64,000 nt of DNA from Streptomyces malaysiense (GCF_000980885.2 NZ_LBDA02000025.1:19164-83163); one strand, 5' to 3'; shown: positions 44,268-52,812, numbered from the stretch's first letter. Notes: generated by a model not told the origin, from the sequence alone. Made by a program: numbers and translations.

Positions 44268-45302
44268 ATGAGCAACAACCAGCCGGGCCCGTACGGCCAG
44301 CCACCCCAGCAGCCGGGCCCCTACGGGCAGCCGGGGCAGCCCGGTCCGTACGGCCAGCCGCAGCAGCCCGGCGGCCCGTACGGTCAGCAGCCGCAGGGCG
44401 CCCCGTACGGCCAGCCGCCGCAGGCCCCGCAGCAGCCCGGCTACGGCTACCCCCAGCAGACCCCTCCGCCGCAGCCCGGCTACGGGTACCCCCAGCAGAC
44501 CCCTCCGCCGCAGCCGGGGTACGGCTACCCCCAGCAGCCGGGAATGCCCCCGCAGCAGCAGCCGTACGGCCAGCAGCCCTACGGCCAGCAGCAGCCGTAC
44601 GGCGGCATGCCCGGCATGCCCCAGCCGGCGGGCGGCAAGAAGAAGACGGGCCTGATCATCGGCTCGATCGTGGTCGTGGCGGCGATCGTGGTGGGCGCGG
44701 TCCTCCTGCTCGGCAAGGGAAGCGGCAGCAGCACCGTCGCGGACGACGGCGCGCACAAGCTGATCACCCCGGCGACGGTACTGACGGAGTACAAGCGAGA
44801 CTCCAGCAAGAGCGACACGATGACCTCGAGCGACCTCAAGGACGCCGAGAAGTGGGGCGTGCACAACCCGAAGGACGTCAGCGCCGAGTACAAGTCCGGG
44901 GACCCTTCCAACCCGCTGGGCCAGAAGATGATCGAGTTCGGCGGTGTCTACGGGACGATCGACGACCCCGAGAAGGCCGTCGACGCGATGTTCGCCTACA
45001 TGAAGACCGAAAGCTCCAAGGACAGCACCGACAAGTACACCCTGGTCGGCGAGCCGAAGGAGTACAAGCCTGCCTCGCTCGACGGTGCGGTCCTCAAGTG
45101 CCAGCAGGCCAAGGGCGCGAACACCGACAGCACGGGCCCCAAGGAGATGTCATTCGATTTCTGCATCTGGGGTGACCACAGCACGCTCGGCATGGTCATG
45201 CCCATGGATGTCGCCACGCTCGCGGCGGGCCGGGCGAGCGACCCCGCGACGGACGCCGAACTGGCGGCCAAGTTCCGCGCCGAGGTGCGTGTGAAGGCCT
45301 GA
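44268..45302 (+). CDS. Proline/glutamine-rich single-pass membrane protein (SCO2616-like position)
   Basis: The start chosen is ATG at 44268 (MSNNQPGPYG) with AGGGGGA upstream. Residues 1-120 are low-complexity, built from repeated PGPYGQP and PGYGYPQQTPPPQ units. A basic pair of Lys (GGKKKTG) leads into one membrane helix (LIIGSIVVVAAIVVGAVLLL), and about 190 outside residues follow, including two Cys (LKCQQAKG, DFCIWGD) that may pair. This layout (disordered cytoplasmic tail, helix, small sensor-like domain) is common in Streptomyces; no specific family is recognised. It lies between valS and clpX and ends at a strong hairpin. Confidence 0.82.
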   Translation: MSNNQPGPYGQPPQQPGPYGQPGQPGPYGQPQQPGGPYGQQPQGAPYGQPPQAPQQPGYGYPQQTPPPQPGYGYPQQTPPPQPGYGYPQQPGMPPQQQPYGQQPYGQQQPYGGMPGMPQPAGGKKKTGLIIGSIVVVAAIVVGAVLLLGKGSGSSTVADDGAHKLITPATVLTEYKRDSSKSDTMTSSDLKDAEKWGVHNPKDVSAEYKSGDPSNPLGQKMIEFGGVYGTIDDPEKAVDAMFAYMKTESSKDSTDKYTLVGEPKEYKPASLDGAVLKCQQAKGANTDSTGPKEMSFDFCIWGDHSTLGMVMPMDVATLAAGRASDPATDAELAAKFRAEVRVKA

Positions 45303-45331
45303 CGGCGGTGGAGTGACACACCGCTCCGACA

Positions 45332-45358
45332 GGGCGCCCACTGACGGCGTGGGCGCCC
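45332..45358 (+). terminator. Terminator between convergent genes
   Basis: GGGCGCCCAC (45332-45341) pairs with 45349-45358 around a 7-base loop; CGAC/GTCG outside extends it with one bulged base. It lies 30 bases after the proline-rich gene and 23 bases beyond the stop of the small secreted protein gene on the other strand. Confidence 0.8.
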
Positions 45359-45380
45359 GTCGCGGTCAGCGTCGCAACGC

Positions 45381-45629
45381 TCAGGCCATCTTGCAGGCCT
45401 CAGACGCGTAGCCGAACTTCACGCCCAGCTTCATGATCGGGTCCACGCAATAGGGGTTGGGCAGCCCAAGGATGACGGGCTTGTTGTCACAAGCCCAGCG
45501 GACCTGCATGCCCACCTTGTATCCGCGGTGCTTCAGGTAGGTCATACAGTCGATCTGGTCTGCGCTGGCCGACGTGGCGGTCGCCAGCGGGATGAGTCCA
45601 GCCGCGACAAGAAGGCTCTTGGCTCGCAT
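45381..45629 (-). CDS. Small secreted four-cysteine protein, 82 aa
   Basis: The protein starts MRAKSLLVAAGLIPLA and has a signal peptide that should be cut after ASA at residue 23. The mature part is 59 residues with Cys at about 28, 47, 61 and 79, enough for two disulfides, and a basic, aromatic sequence (YLKHRGYKVGMQVRWAC). Codon use (CTT, CGA, GGA) is less biased than in neighbours. No family is recognised; small secreted Cys proteins may act as inhibitors, toxins or structural factors. The AGAGATAA just upstream of ATG could serve as a weak ribosome site. It lies between clpX and the proline-rich gene, possibly acquired. Confidence 0.6.
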   Translation of the reverse strand: MRAKSLLVAAGLIPLATATSASADQIDCMTYLKHRGYKVGMQVRWACDNKPVILGLPNPYCVDPIMKLGVKFGYASEACKMA

Positions 45630-45631
45630 CA

Positions 45632-45820
45632 GTTATCTCTCCCGTTTTCCGTCAGCCACTCGAACTTGTGGCCGACGAGGTCGAGAAGAAGTTGATCAAC
45701 GATGCCTACCGCACCTCAAGCGTGGGGCGCTTCCCGGCTACTTCTCTTCGCTATATGACGAAAACAGGCTATGCCCGGCACCTCACAGTGCCGGGCATAC
45801 CTTCTTTACGGGCGATTTGA
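45632..45820 (+). pseudogene. Possible 3' fragment of a lost gene
   Basis: In the gap between the secreted protein gene and clpX, one plus-strand frame without a start reads LELVADEVEKKLINDAYRTS, then SVGRFPATSLRYMTKTGY, to a TGA at 45818. Its first half looks like real protein (charged helix, G/C third positions), while the end runs through the clpX terminator. It may be the eroded end of a gene or chance. No family is recognised. Confidence 0.25.
45770..45799 (-). terminator. clpX terminator
   Basis: A perfect 12-bp stem, TATGCCCGGCAC (45770-45781) with 45788-45799, has the 6-base loop CTCACA. Read on the minus strand it is followed by GCCTGTTTTCG. It lies 23 bases after the clpX stop. Confidence 0.85.
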
Positions 45821-45822
45821 CG

Positions 45823-47109
45823 CTACGCCGTCTTCTGCTCCCCCGCACCCCGCCCGCGCGCGTCGCGCGGGATCAGGGTCGGGTTGACGTTGGAGAGGAC
45901 CACGTCGGCGGTGATGACGACGCGGGCGACGTCCTTGCGGGACGGGACCTCGTACATCACGCCCTGGAGGACCTCCTCCATGATGGCGCGCAGGCCCCGG
46001 GCACCGGTCTGGCGGAGGATGGCCTGGTCGGCGATGGCCTCCAGGGCCTCGCGCTCGAAGTCCAGCTCCACGCCGTCGAGTTCGAAGAGGCGCTGGTACT
46101 GCTTGACCAGCGCGTTGCGCGGCTCGACCAGGATCTTCAGCAGGGCCTCGCGGTCCAGGTTGTGGACCGAGGTGATCACCGGGAGACGGCCGATGAACTC
46201 GGGGATCATGCCGAACTTGACCAGGTCCTCCGGCATGACGTCCTCGAAGACGTCCTTGGACTCCAGCTCGCGCTTGGACAGGATCGTCGCGCCGAAGCCG
46301 ATGCCCTTGGCGCCCGCACGCCCCTCGATGATCTTCTCCAGACCGGCGAAGGCACCGCCCACGATGAACAGCACGTTCGTCGTGTCGATCTGGATGAACT
46401 CCTGGTGCGGGTGCTTGCGGCCGCCCTGCGGCGGGACCGAGGCGGTGGTGCCCTCCAGGATCTTCAGCAGGGCCTGCTGCACGCCCTCGCCGCTGACGTC
46501 CCGGGTGATCGACGGGTTCTCGCTCTTGCGGGCCACCTTGTCGATCTCGTCGATGTAGATGATGCCCGTCTCGGCCTTCTTGACGTCGTAGTCGGCGGCC
46601 TGGATGAGCTTGAGGAGGATGTTCTCCACGTCCTCACCGACATAGCCCGCCTCCGTCAGCGCGGTCGCGTCGGCGATGGCGAACGGCACGTTCAGCATGC
46701 GCGCCAGGGTCTGGGCGAGAAGGGTCTTGCCGGAGCCCGTGGGGCCCAGCAGGAGGATGTTGGACTTCGCCAGCTCGATGGCGTCGTCACGGCCGCTCGC
46801 GCCGCCGTTCTCGCCCGCCTGGACCCGCTTGTAGTGGTTGTACACCGCGACGGACAGGGCCTTCTTGGCGGCCTCCTGGCCGACCACGTAGCCCTCGAGG
46901 AACTCGTAGATCTCGCGGGGCTTGGGCAGCTCCTCCCAGCGCACCTCGCTGGTCTCGGCCAGCTCCTCCTCGATGATCTCGTTGCAGAGATCGATGCACT
47001 CGTCGCAGATATAGACACCGGGCCCTGCGATGAGCTTCTTGACCTGCTTCTGGCTCTTGCCGCAGAACGAGCACTTGAGCAGATCGCCGCCGTCACCGAT
47101 GCGTGCCAC
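45823..47109 (-). CDS. clpX: ATP-dependent Clp protease ATP-binding subunit ClpX
   Basis: The 428-aa protein has the N-terminal zinc-binding domain (CSFCGKS ... CDECIDLC), Walker [13 protein letters not shown], the pore loop GYVG in [10 protein letters not shown], Walker B IIYIDEID and the C-terminal sensor part ([14 protein letters not shown]). It unfolds substrates and feeds them to ClpP. It is downstream of clpP1 and clpP2 on the same strand, separated by 169 bases. Confidence 0.98.
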   Translation of the reverse strand: MARIGDGGDLLKCSFCGKSQKQVKKLIAGPGVYICDECIDLCNEIIEEELAETSEVRWEELPKPREIYEFLEGYVVGQEAAKKALSVAVYNHYKRVQAGENGGASGRDDAIELAKSNILLLGPTGSGKTLLAQTLARMLNVPFAIADATALTEAGYVGEDVENILLKLIQAADYDVKKAETGIIYIDEIDKVARKSENPSITRDVSGEGVQQALLKILEGTTASVPPQGGRKHPHQEFIQIDTTNVLFIVGGAFAGLEKIIEGRAGAKGIGFGATILSKRELESKDVFEDVMPEDLVKFGMIPEFIGRLPVITSVHNLDREALLKILVEPRNALVKQYQRLFELDGVELDFEREALEAIADQAILRQTGARGLRAIMEEVLQGVMYEVPSRKDVARVVITADVVLSNVNPTLIPRDARGRGAGEQKTA

Positions 47110-47278
47110 GGTGTGCTTCCCCTTCGCCTGGGAGCCGCCTGGACACTGCGTTCCAGCGGCTCCTGGTGCTGCCTTATGTCCGACGGTACCTTGCCGGGCC
47201 GGATGTTCGGGCCCCCCTTGGCAGGGTTCACTTGCCGTGAGCCCTGCCGTGGGGGGCTGGAGAGCTCGCCGCTCCGCC

Positions 47279-47944
47279 TCAGCGGACGTCGGCGTTGTTC
47301 AGCTTGCGGGTGGAGATGATCTGGTCGACGAGGCCGTACTCCAGCGCCTCCTCGGCCGTGAGGATCTTGTCGCGCTCGATGTCCTCGCGGACCTTCTCCA
47401 GCGGCTGGTTCGAATGCTTGGCCAGCATGTTCTCCAGCTGCTCGCGCATCCGGGTGAACTCCTTGGCGATGATCTCCAGGTCGGAGAGCTGACCGCGGCC
47501 GGAGGAGCCGGCCGGCTGGTGGATCAGCACGCGGGAGTTCGGCAGCGCCATGCGCTTGCCCGGGGTGCCGGCGGCGAGCAGCACGGCCGCGGCGGAGGCC
47601 GCCTGGCCCATGCACACCGTCTGGATGTCGGGCTTCACGAACTGCATCGTGTCGTAGATCGCCGTCAGGGCGGTCATGTCGCCGCCCGGACTGTTGATGT
47701 AGATCGAGATGTCCCGGTCCGGGTCCATCGACTCCAGGCACAGCAGCTGCGCCATGACGTCGTTGGCGGAGGCGTCGTCGATCTGGACGCCCAGGAAGAT
47801 CACGCGCTCCTCGAAGAGCTTCGCGTACGGGTCGTACTCGCGGACGCCCTGGGAGGTGCGCTCGACGAAGCGCGGGATCACGTAGCGGGCATCGGGCCGG
47901 GGCCCTTCGTACAGGCCGCTGGCCGCGCCGGGGAAGTTGCTCAT
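47279..47944 (-). CDS. clpP2: ATP-dependent Clp protease proteolytic subunit ClpP2
   Basis: The 221-aa serine peptidase has catalytic Ser in [14 protein letters not shown], His in RVLIHQPAG and Asp near [15 protein letters not shown]. Its N-terminus ([24 protein letters not shown]) is longer than the usual propeptide. It forms mixed 14-mers with ClpP1 and works with ClpX or ClpC. It is the second gene of the clpP1-clpP2 operon, 69 bases after clpP1. Confidence 0.96.
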   Translation of the reverse strand: MSNFPGAASGLYEGPRPDARYVIPRFVERTSQGVREYDPYAKLFEERVIFLGVQIDDASANDVMAQLLCLESMDPDRDISIYINSPGGDMTALTAIYDTMQFVKPDIQTVCMGQAASAAAVLLAAGTPGKRMALPNSRVLIHQPAGSSGRGQLSDLEIIAKEFTRMREQLENMLAKHSNQPLEKVREDIERDKILTAEEALEYGLVDQIISTRKLNNADVR

Positions 47945-48013
47945 GGGATGTTCACCGTCCTGGTGGCGTTCTGGGGGCTTGGGTGGTGGCGGTGCGTGGC
48001 GTGGCCGGGCCGG

Positions 48014-48631
48014 TCAGGCACCGGTGCCGCCGCCTCCCGGAACACCCGAGGCGTTCGTGATGATCTCGTCAATGAGACCGTACTCCTTGGCCTCCTCCGG
48101 GGTGAACCAGCGGTCGCGGTCCGCGTCCCGGGTGATCGTGTCGTAGGTCTGGCCGGAGTGGAACGCGGTCAGCTCCGCCATGCGCCGCTTGGTGCGCAGC
48201 AGGTACTCGGCCTGGATCTTGATGTCGGTGACCGAACCGCCGAGGCCCGCGGAGCCCTGGTGCATCATGATGTCGGCGTGCGGCAGGGCGAAGCGCTTGC
48301 CCGCGGCGCCGCCGGTGAGCAGGAACTGGCCCATGGAGGCCGCCATGCCCATCGCGATGGTGACCACGTCGTTGGGGATGTACTGCATGGTGTCGTAGAT
48401 CGCCATGCCGGCCGTCACCGAGCCACCGGGGCTGTTGATGTAGAGGTAGACGTCCTTGTCCGGCTCTGCGGCCAGGAGCAGCAGCTGAGCCGTGATCTTG
48501 TTGGCGATGTCGTCGTCCACCTGCTGCCCGAGGAAGATGATCCGCTCGCCGAGCAGTCGGTTGTAGACCTGGTCGCCGAGGCCGCCACCGATGGAGGGCT
48601 CGCCGGCGGCGGAGGGCATCAGATTCGTCAC
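48014..48631 (-). CDS. clpP1: ATP-dependent Clp protease proteolytic subunit ClpP1
   Basis: The start chosen is GTG at 48631 ([10 protein letters not shown]), preceded by AGGTGG; this matches known ClpP1 starts. An upstream in-frame ATG at 48727 would add 32 residues and has a weak ribosome site. Catalytic residues are Ser in [11 protein letters not shown], His in [11 protein letters not shown] and Asp near [13 protein letters not shown]. The protein ends GGGGTGA. In Streptomyces clpP1-clpP2 are controlled by ClgR, and a matching box lies upstream at 48774. Loss of ClpP1 normally switches on the clpP3-clpP4 operon through PopR. Confidence 0.95.
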   Translation of the reverse strand: MTNLMPSAAGEPSIGGGLGDQVYNRLLGERIIFLGQQVDDDIANKITAQLLLLAAEPDKDVYLYINSPGGSVTAGMAIYDTMQYIPNDVVTIAMGMAASMGQFLLTGGAAGKRFALPHADIMMHQGSAGLGGSVTDIKIQAEYLLRTKRRMAELTAFHSGQTYDTITRDADRDRWFTPEEAKEYGLIDEIITNASGVPGGGGTGA

Positions 48632-48773
48632 GTATCCACCTGCTCGTCTCACGACGGCGCCGGGCCGTCTCACGTCGTCCTGCCGGAGGTTCGGGGTTTC
48701 AGGAGACTCCCCTGCCCCCGTACTCATGGACCCTAACGCTCGGGCACCTTCGGGGAATCCCGGAGTAGCGACT

Positions 48774-48787
48774 GTTCGCCGGGGGCG
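48774..48787. promoter_or_regulatory. ClgR-type operator upstream of clpP1
   Basis: GTTCGCCGGGGGCG fits the ClgR box known from Streptomyces clpP1 and clpC promoters, GTTCGC-N5-GCG. It lies 143 bases upstream of the GTG start and 47 bases upstream of the alternative ATG. ClgR activates these protease genes. Confidence 0.65.
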
Positions 48788-48979
48788 TAGCGCTCCGCCG
48801 GGTGGGGCCGGGCGCGGACCGGGGGATGCGGCGCCGGCCGGAGTCAGGCCGCGGGTCGTGTGCGGCCCGTCGCACCTCGTGTGCGGCGGGGCCGCGACCG
48901 GGCGCAGCACCGCGCCCCGGACCGCCCGCCCCCGCCGGTACGGCGAGGCGTCCGCCGGTCGGCCGCTCGCGCCGGTACG

Positions 48980-49016
48980 ACGACGGGCCCCCGGGATGGT
49001 CCCGGGGGCCCGTCGT
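48980..49016 (-). terminator. Terminator of tig
   Basis: A perfect 17-bp stem (48980-48996 with 49000-49016) has a 3-base loop TGG. It lies 28 bases downstream of the tig stop codon. Confidence 0.88.
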
Positions 49017-49044
49017 GCGAGCGTCAGAGGTGCCGTGGGGCGGC

Positions 49045-50412
49045 TCAGCCCTCGGTGGTCTCCTCGGTGGCCTCGGCCGCGGCGGCCTCGGTCTCCTCGT
49101 CCTCGTCACCGAGGTCCACGACCTCGCCGTTGGTGTCCTTCACCGTGGCGGCCTCGACCACGACGGCCAGGGCCTTGCCGCGGGCGACCTCGCCGACGAG
49201 GAGCGGCACCTGGCCACCCTCGACGACGGCCTGGGCGAACTGGTCGGGGGACATGCCGGAGGAGGAAGCACGCCGCATGAGGTGCTCGGTGAGCTCCTCC
49301 TGGTTGACGTTCAGCTGCTCCTTCTTGACCAGCTCGTCCAGGACGAACTGGGTCTTGATGCCCTTGACCGCGGCCTCACGGGTCTCGGTCTCGAACTCCT
49401 CGGCGGACTTGCCCTGCATCTCCAGGTACTTGTCGAGGGTCAGGCCCATCTGGCCGAGCTGGTGGTGCTCCAGGTTGTGCTTGCGGGTGTTGACCTCGTC
49501 CTCGAGCAGCTTCTCGGGGACCGGGACCTCGACCAGCTCGAGGAGCTTCTCCAGGACGCGCTCCTGGGCCTGCGTGGCCTGGTCGAACTGCTTCATGTTC
49601 GCGAGACGCTTGCGGCTGTCGGCCCGGAGCTCGTCCAGGGTGTCGAACTCGGAGGCGAGCTGCGCGAACTCGTCGTCCAGCTCCGGCAGTTCACGCTTGG
49701 CGACCTGGGTGACCTTGACGGTGACCTCGGCCTCCTTGCCCGCGGCGGAGCCGCCCTTCAGCTCGGAGGTGAAGGTGCCCTCCTCGCCGGCGGACAGGCC
49801 CTTGACGGCCTCGTCGATGCCGTCGAGCAGCTCACCGGAGCCGATGGTGTAGGAGACGCCGCTCGCGACGCCGTCCTCCAGCACCTCGCCGTCGACCTTG
49901 GCCTCCAGGTCGATGGTGACGACGTCGCCGTCCTCGGCGGCGCGCTCCACCGGAGCGGTGGAGGCGAAGCGCTCACGGAGCTGCTCGACCGACTTCTCGA
50001 CGTCCTCGTCGGTGACCTCGACGGCGTCGACCTCGACCTCGATGCCGGAGTAGTCCGGGATCTCGAGGGCCGGGCGGACGTCCACCTCGGCGGTGAAGTT
50101 CAGCGTCTCGCCGTCCTTCAGCTCGGTGATGTCGACGTCGGGCTGGCCCAGCGGGCTCAGCTCGGCCTCGTTGACCGCCTCGGTGTAGAACTTCGGAAGC
50201 GCGTCGTTGACCGCCTCCTCCAGGACCGCACCGCGGCCGAACCGCTGGTCGATGACGCGGGCAGGGATCTTGCCCTTGCGGAAGCCCTTCACCGTGACCT
50301 GCTGGTTGATCTTGCTGTACGCCGCGTCGAGGCTGTCCTTGAGCTCCTCGAAGGGCACCTCGACAGTGAGCCGAACCCGGGTCGGGTTCAGGGTCTCCAC
50401 GGCGCTCTTCAC
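49045..50412 (-). CDS. tig: Trigger factor
   Basis: The start chosen is GTG at 50412 ([15 protein letters not shown]) with AAGGAG upstream. The 455-aa chaperone has the ribosome-binding signature [17 protein letters not shown] near residue 45, the FKBP-type isomerase domain ([29 protein letters not shown]) and the helical C-terminal substrate domain, ending in an acidic tail ([16 protein letters not shown]). It protects nascent chains at the ribosome exit. It is close to clpP1-clpP2-clpX, a standard proteostasis arrangement. Confidence 0.97.
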   Translation of the reverse strand: MKSAVETLNPTRVRLTVEVPFEELKDSLDAAYSKINQQVTVKGFRKGKIPARVIDQRFGRGAVLEEAVNDALPKFYTEAVNEAELSPLGQPDVDITELKDGETLNFTAEVDVRPALEIPDYSGIEVEVDAVEVTDEDVEKSVEQLRERFASTAPVERAAEDGDVVTIDLEAKVDGEVLEDGVASGVSYTIGSGELLDGIDEAVKGLSAGEEGTFTSELKGGSAAGKEAEVTVKVTQVAKRELPELDDEFAQLASEFDTLDELRADSRKRLANMKQFDQATQAQERVLEKLLELVEVPVPEKLLEDEVNTRKHNLEHHQLGQMGLTLDKYLEMQGKSAEEFETETREAAVKGIKTQFVLDELVKKEQLNVNQEELTEHLMRRASSSGMSPDQFAQAVVEGGQVPLLVGEVARGKALAVVVEAATVKDTNGEVVDLGDEDEETEAAAAEATEETTEG

Positions 50413-50633
50413 GGTTCGGTCTCCTTGTGGCTGACTGCTTGGGTTCTGCCGGAGCCAGACAGGTCCGGCGGATTCGCCGCCCGGAGGAGTACGTAGGCCG
50501 TGAGGGCCGGGGCACACGGGCGTGCAGCTTGCATAGTAACCGCAGGCGTTCGGCGCCCCAAAAGGCGATCTTCGTGACGCCGCCGGCGGAAGCGGCCGGA
50601 ACTCGGCCGGGATTCGGCGACAGGGCCGATCGG

Positions 50634-50710
50634 TGGTCGGGGTGGCGGGATTTGAACCCACGGCCTTCCGCTCCCAAAGCGGACGCGCTACCAAGCTGCG
50701 CCACACCCCG
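50634..50710 (-). tRNA. tRNA-Pro (TGG) with encoded CCA
   Basis: On the minus strand the acceptor CGGGGTG pairs with CACCCCG, followed by discriminator A and an encoded CCA (50634-50636). The anticodon loop is CTTTGGGA with anticodon TGG, and the T arm reads GTGGGTTCAAATCCCGC. All stems pair. It lies between tig and tRNA-Gly. Confidence 0.96.
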
Positions 50711-50726
50711 TCTGTGTGCGACACGT

Positions 50727-50732
50727 AGGGTA
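50727..50732 (-). promoter_or_regulatory. -10 box of tRNA-Pro
   Basis: TACCCT on the minus strand fits TAnnnT and lies 16 bases before the tRNA 5' end. No clear -35 box is seen. Confidence 0.45.
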
Positions 50733-50801
50733 CATGGCCCGGCGGCCCGCGTCGGCCGCGTTCTTCGAGGCGGGGCGCGTGGCGTCCGGCGACCGGACGT
50801 G

Positions 50802-50832
50802 TTGGCCCAAGCGGCGGACGACCCGCTAGGAT
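50802..50832 (+). promoter_or_regulatory. Promoter of tRNA-Gly
   Basis: TTGGCC at 50802-50807 and TAGGAT at 50827-50832 are 19 bases apart. The -10 box is good; spacing is slightly long. Transcription would start about 30 bases before the tRNA. Confidence 0.5.
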
Positions 50833-50870
50833 GCCTGAGTGCCGCGGTCCCCGACCTGCGGCGCAGCGCT

Positions 50871-50941
50871 GCGGGCGTAGCTCAATGGTAGAGCCCTAGT
50901 CTTCCAAACTAGCTACGCGGGTTCGATTCCCGTCGCCCGCT
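50871..50941 (+). tRNA. tRNA-Gly (TCC)
   Basis: The acceptor GCGGGCG pairs with CGCCCGC, the anticodon stem is CTAGT/ACTAG with loop CTTCCAA (anticodon TCC), and the T arm is CGGGTTCGATTCCCG. The D arm is the short type (AGCTCAATGGTAGAGC). CCA is not encoded. It is followed by a strong terminator. Confidence 0.97.
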
Positions 50942-50951
50942 CTGGATGCCG

Positions 50952-50989
50952 AAGGCCCAGGTGAGAGGTTGTCCTCTCACCTGGGCCTT
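50952..50989 (+). terminator. Terminator of tRNA-Gly
   Basis: A perfect 17-bp stem (50952-50968 with 50973-50989) has a 4-base loop TTGT and runs into TTTTGCTATTT. The T-rich tail contains the -35 box of the next promoter. Confidence 0.93.
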
Positions 50990-51018
50990 TTGCTATTTCG
51001 CGGCACGTAGGTTATGTT
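50990..51018 (+). promoter_or_regulatory. Promoter of the VOC-TetR operon
   Basis: TTGCTA (50990-50995) and TATGTT (51013-51018) are exactly 17 bases apart. The -35 box lies in the tail of the tRNA-Gly terminator, and the -10 box is inside the left arm of the operator palindrome. Confidence 0.7.
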
Positions 51019-51040
51019 CCACACCGGTACGGAACATAAC
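51011..51040. promoter_or_regulatory. Palindromic operator of the VOC-TetR operon
   Basis: GTTATGTTCC and its exact reverse complement GGAACATAAC flank ten bases whose centre is ACCGGT, also self-complementary. In all 26 of 30 positions are symmetric about 51025.5. It covers the -10 box and the expected start point, so binding would block transcription. The TetR-type gene in the same operon is the likely ligand-controlled repressor. Confidence 0.85.
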
Positions 51041-51069
51041 TCGGAACGACCACAGCAGGGGGAATCACC

Positions 51070-51456
51070 ATGCGGATCAAGGACTTCGACCACCTGGTGC
51101 TCAACGTCTCGGACGTCGAGCGGGCACTGGCGTTCTACACCGGGCCGCTGGGGCTCGCCGGTGAGCGGGTCGAGGAATGGCGGGCCGGAAAGGTGTCGTT
51201 CCCGTCGGTACGGGTCAGTGCCACGACCGTCATAGACCTGTTCGAGCGGCCGCGCGGCGAGTCCAACGTCGACCACATCTGCCTGGTGGTGGACCCGCTG
51301 GACTGGCAGGAGGTCGTCGACTCCGGCACCTTCGACGTGATCGAGGGACCCGTGCCGCGGTGGGGCGCCCGGGGTTCCGCCCAGTCGGTCTATGTGCGCG
51401 ACCCCGAGGGGAACACCGTGGAGCTGCGCTGGTACCCCCAGGACGTCGCCGCGTGA
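51070..51456 (+). CDS. VOC-family (glyoxalase/fosfomycin-resistance-type) protein
   Basis: The 128-aa protein starts MRIKDFDHLVLNV with AGGGGGAA upstream. Two beta-alpha-beta-beta-beta units are visible. Likely metal ligands are His in DFDHLVLNV, His in NVDHICLVV and Glu in GNTVELRWY, as in glyoxalase I and FosA-like enzymes. It may be a dioxygenase, lyase or a drug-modifying or drug-binding protein. Its stop overlaps the start of the TetR-type gene by four bases (GTGA), and both are under one palindromic operator, so the regulator probably senses the substrate. Confidence 0.88.
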   Translation: MRIKDFDHLVLNVSDVERALAFYTGPLGLAGERVEEWRAGKVSFPSVRVSATTVIDLFERPRGESNVDHICLVVDPLDWQEVVDSGTFDVIEGPVPRWGARGSAQSVYVRDPEGNTVELRWYPQDVAA

Positions 51457-52091
51457 GCCCGGCGGCCGGCGGCCGGCCCAGGGACCCCGCGATCGACGCG
51501 GCGGTCCTGGCGGCGACCCTGCGGCTGCTGCACGAGGACGGCTACGGCGCCCTGGCACTGGAGCGGGTGGCGGCCGTCGCGGGCACCAGCAAGGCCGCCA
51601 TCCGCCGCCGCTGGCCCCAGCGGCAGCGCCTGGTGATCGACGCGCTCGCCTCGGCCCTCGTCGTACCGCCGGCCCCGGACAACGACTGCACGCGCTGCGA
51701 TCTGCACCAGAGCGTGCGACTGCTCGCCGAGGTGCTGCACGAGCGGCTGCCGGCCGGGGTGCTCGCGCCGCTGATCGCCGACTGCTCCGCCGACCCCGGG
51801 CTCCACGAGCACCTGCTGAGCAGCCTCGTGCAGCCCGGCCGGGCGGCCGCCGCGGTCGCCGTGCGGCGGGCCGTCGAGCGCGGGGACCTACAGCCGGACG
51901 TGGATCCCGAGTTGTTCGTGGACCTGCTCGCCTCGGTCGTGTACCGGCGGGCACTGTTCGGGGAGGCGCCCGTCGACGCGCCTTCGGCGCACGCACTGGT
52001 GGACCTGCTGCTGCGCGGGGTGGCCGTGGACTTCGACCGCCTGGTGTTCATCAGCCGGCAGCCGCGCGAGCAGCGGCACCTGTACCACTAG
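51453..52091 (+). CDS. TetR-family transcriptional regulator
   Basis: The start is GTG at 51453 (VSPAAGGRPRDPAI), overlapping the VOC stop by four bases. The 212-aa protein has the TetR DNA-binding part in residues about 8-60 (ATLRLLHEDGYGALALERVA, AGTSKAAIRRRWPQRQRLV), then an all-helical ligand domain similar to the TetR_C_16-type group (LIADCSADPGLHEHLLSS, AVERGDLQPDVDPELFVDLL). It is expected to bind the palindrome at 51011-51040 and control its own operon. A ligand cannot be named. Confidence 0.93.
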   Translation: MSPAAGGRPRDPAIDAAVLAATLRLLHEDGYGALALERVAAVAGTSKAAIRRRWPQRQRLVIDALASALVVPPAPDNDCTRCDLHQSVRLLAEVLHERLPAGVLAPLIADCSADPGLHEHLLSSLVQPGRAAAAVAVRRAVERGDLQPDVDPELFVDLLASVVYRRALFGEAPVDAPSAHALVDLLLRGVAVDFDRLVFISRQPREQRHLYH

Positions 52092-52122
52092 CCAGTGGCG
52101 GCGGCCGGTGCCCGGCCACTGG
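52092..52122. terminator. Terminator after the TetR-type gene
   Basis: CCAGT...ACTGG and inner GGCCGG-TGC-CCGGCC form a stem with one bulge directly after the TAG stop. A convergent small gene ends 43 bases further on. Confidence 0.5.
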
Positions 52123-52164
52123 CGGCGACCGACACCGCCGGCGCCGGCCCGTCGGGGTCCGGGG

Positions 52165-52359
52165 TCAGAACTTGATCGAGGAGATCGAGTCCGCTATCGA
52201 GTTCAGGAACCGCTGGATGGACGGCGCCATACCACTGGAGGCCAGGAAGAAGCCGAAGAGGACGGCCACGAGGGCCGGCCCCGCCTTGAGGCTCTTCCCT
52301 CTCAGGAGCACCACCAGGATGACCGCCAACAGCACCACTACGGACAGCGAAATGGCCAC
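52165..52359 (-). CDS. Small two-helix membrane protein, 64 aa
   Basis: The protein starts MAISLSVVVLLAVILVVLL, continues with a short basic loop RGKSLKAG and a second helix ALVAVLFGFFLASSGMA, then an amphipathic end (IQRFLNSIADSISSIKF). It is similar in style to small conserved Streptomyces membrane proteins often annotated next to secretion or conjugation genes. Function is unknown. It is convergent with the TetR-type gene. Confidence 0.7.
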   Translation of the reverse strand: MAISLSVVVLLAVILVVLLRGKSLKAGPALVAVLFGFFLASSGMAPSIQRFLNSIADSISSIKF

Positions 52360-52644
52360 AACTGATCACAACCCTCGGTCGGTCCCTCTGCCGGCCCGGG
52401 GGTACGGCCCGCACCCCCGCCAGAAACATCGTGCCACCAACAGGGCTGCTCCATGCGGGCGCTGACGGGATGTCCGGCGGGCCGTCCCGGGCGGGTGACG
52501 CCCCGCACTGCAATTCGACGGGTGGACGCGCGGGACTCCGGCCTCAATTCCGTGAATTCGTTTCCGTGCCCACACATCTCACCTGCAGATAATTCGAATT
52601 GATGACATCTTGACGGCACCCGAAGGGCACCGAGGTGCGGTATG

Positions 52645-52659
52645 CCCCAATTATTGGGG
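52645..52659. repeat. Palindrome CCCCAAT-T-ATTGGGG
   Basis: Two 7-base arms mirror around one central T. It sits about 160 bases before the acyltransferase start and about 285 bases before the small membrane gene on the other strand. It may be an operator. Confidence 0.6.
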
Positions 52660-52783
52660 ATGAATCGGCACATCAGGGGCCAACGGCGGACCCTCCGTGT
52701 GCGCATCATCACGTGTCCGAGGGAGGCAAGTTCGGGAAATCCCGGGGCATACGAAGTGGATAACCAGGAATGACTAGGGGGTT

Positions 52784-52812
52784 TTACGAAATCCCGCCGA
52801 CGACGCTAGGGT
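52784..52812 (+). promoter_or_regulatory. Promoter of the acyltransferase, suggesting a leaderless mRNA
   Basis: TTACGA (52784-52789) and TAGGGT (52807-52812) are 17 bases apart. The expected start point, six or seven bases after the -10 box, falls at the A of the ATG at 52820, so the mRNA may have no leader. Confidence 0.5.

Larger units (their letters stand above)
48632..49044. other. 413-base gap between clpP1 and tig
   Basis: No gene is supported, apart from a possible N-terminal extension of clpP1 to 48727. The gap holds the ClgR-type box at 48774-48787 and the tig terminator at 48980-49016. The stretch 48790-48970 is GC-rich with Arg/Pro-rich frames and no visible signal. Confidence 0.6.
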
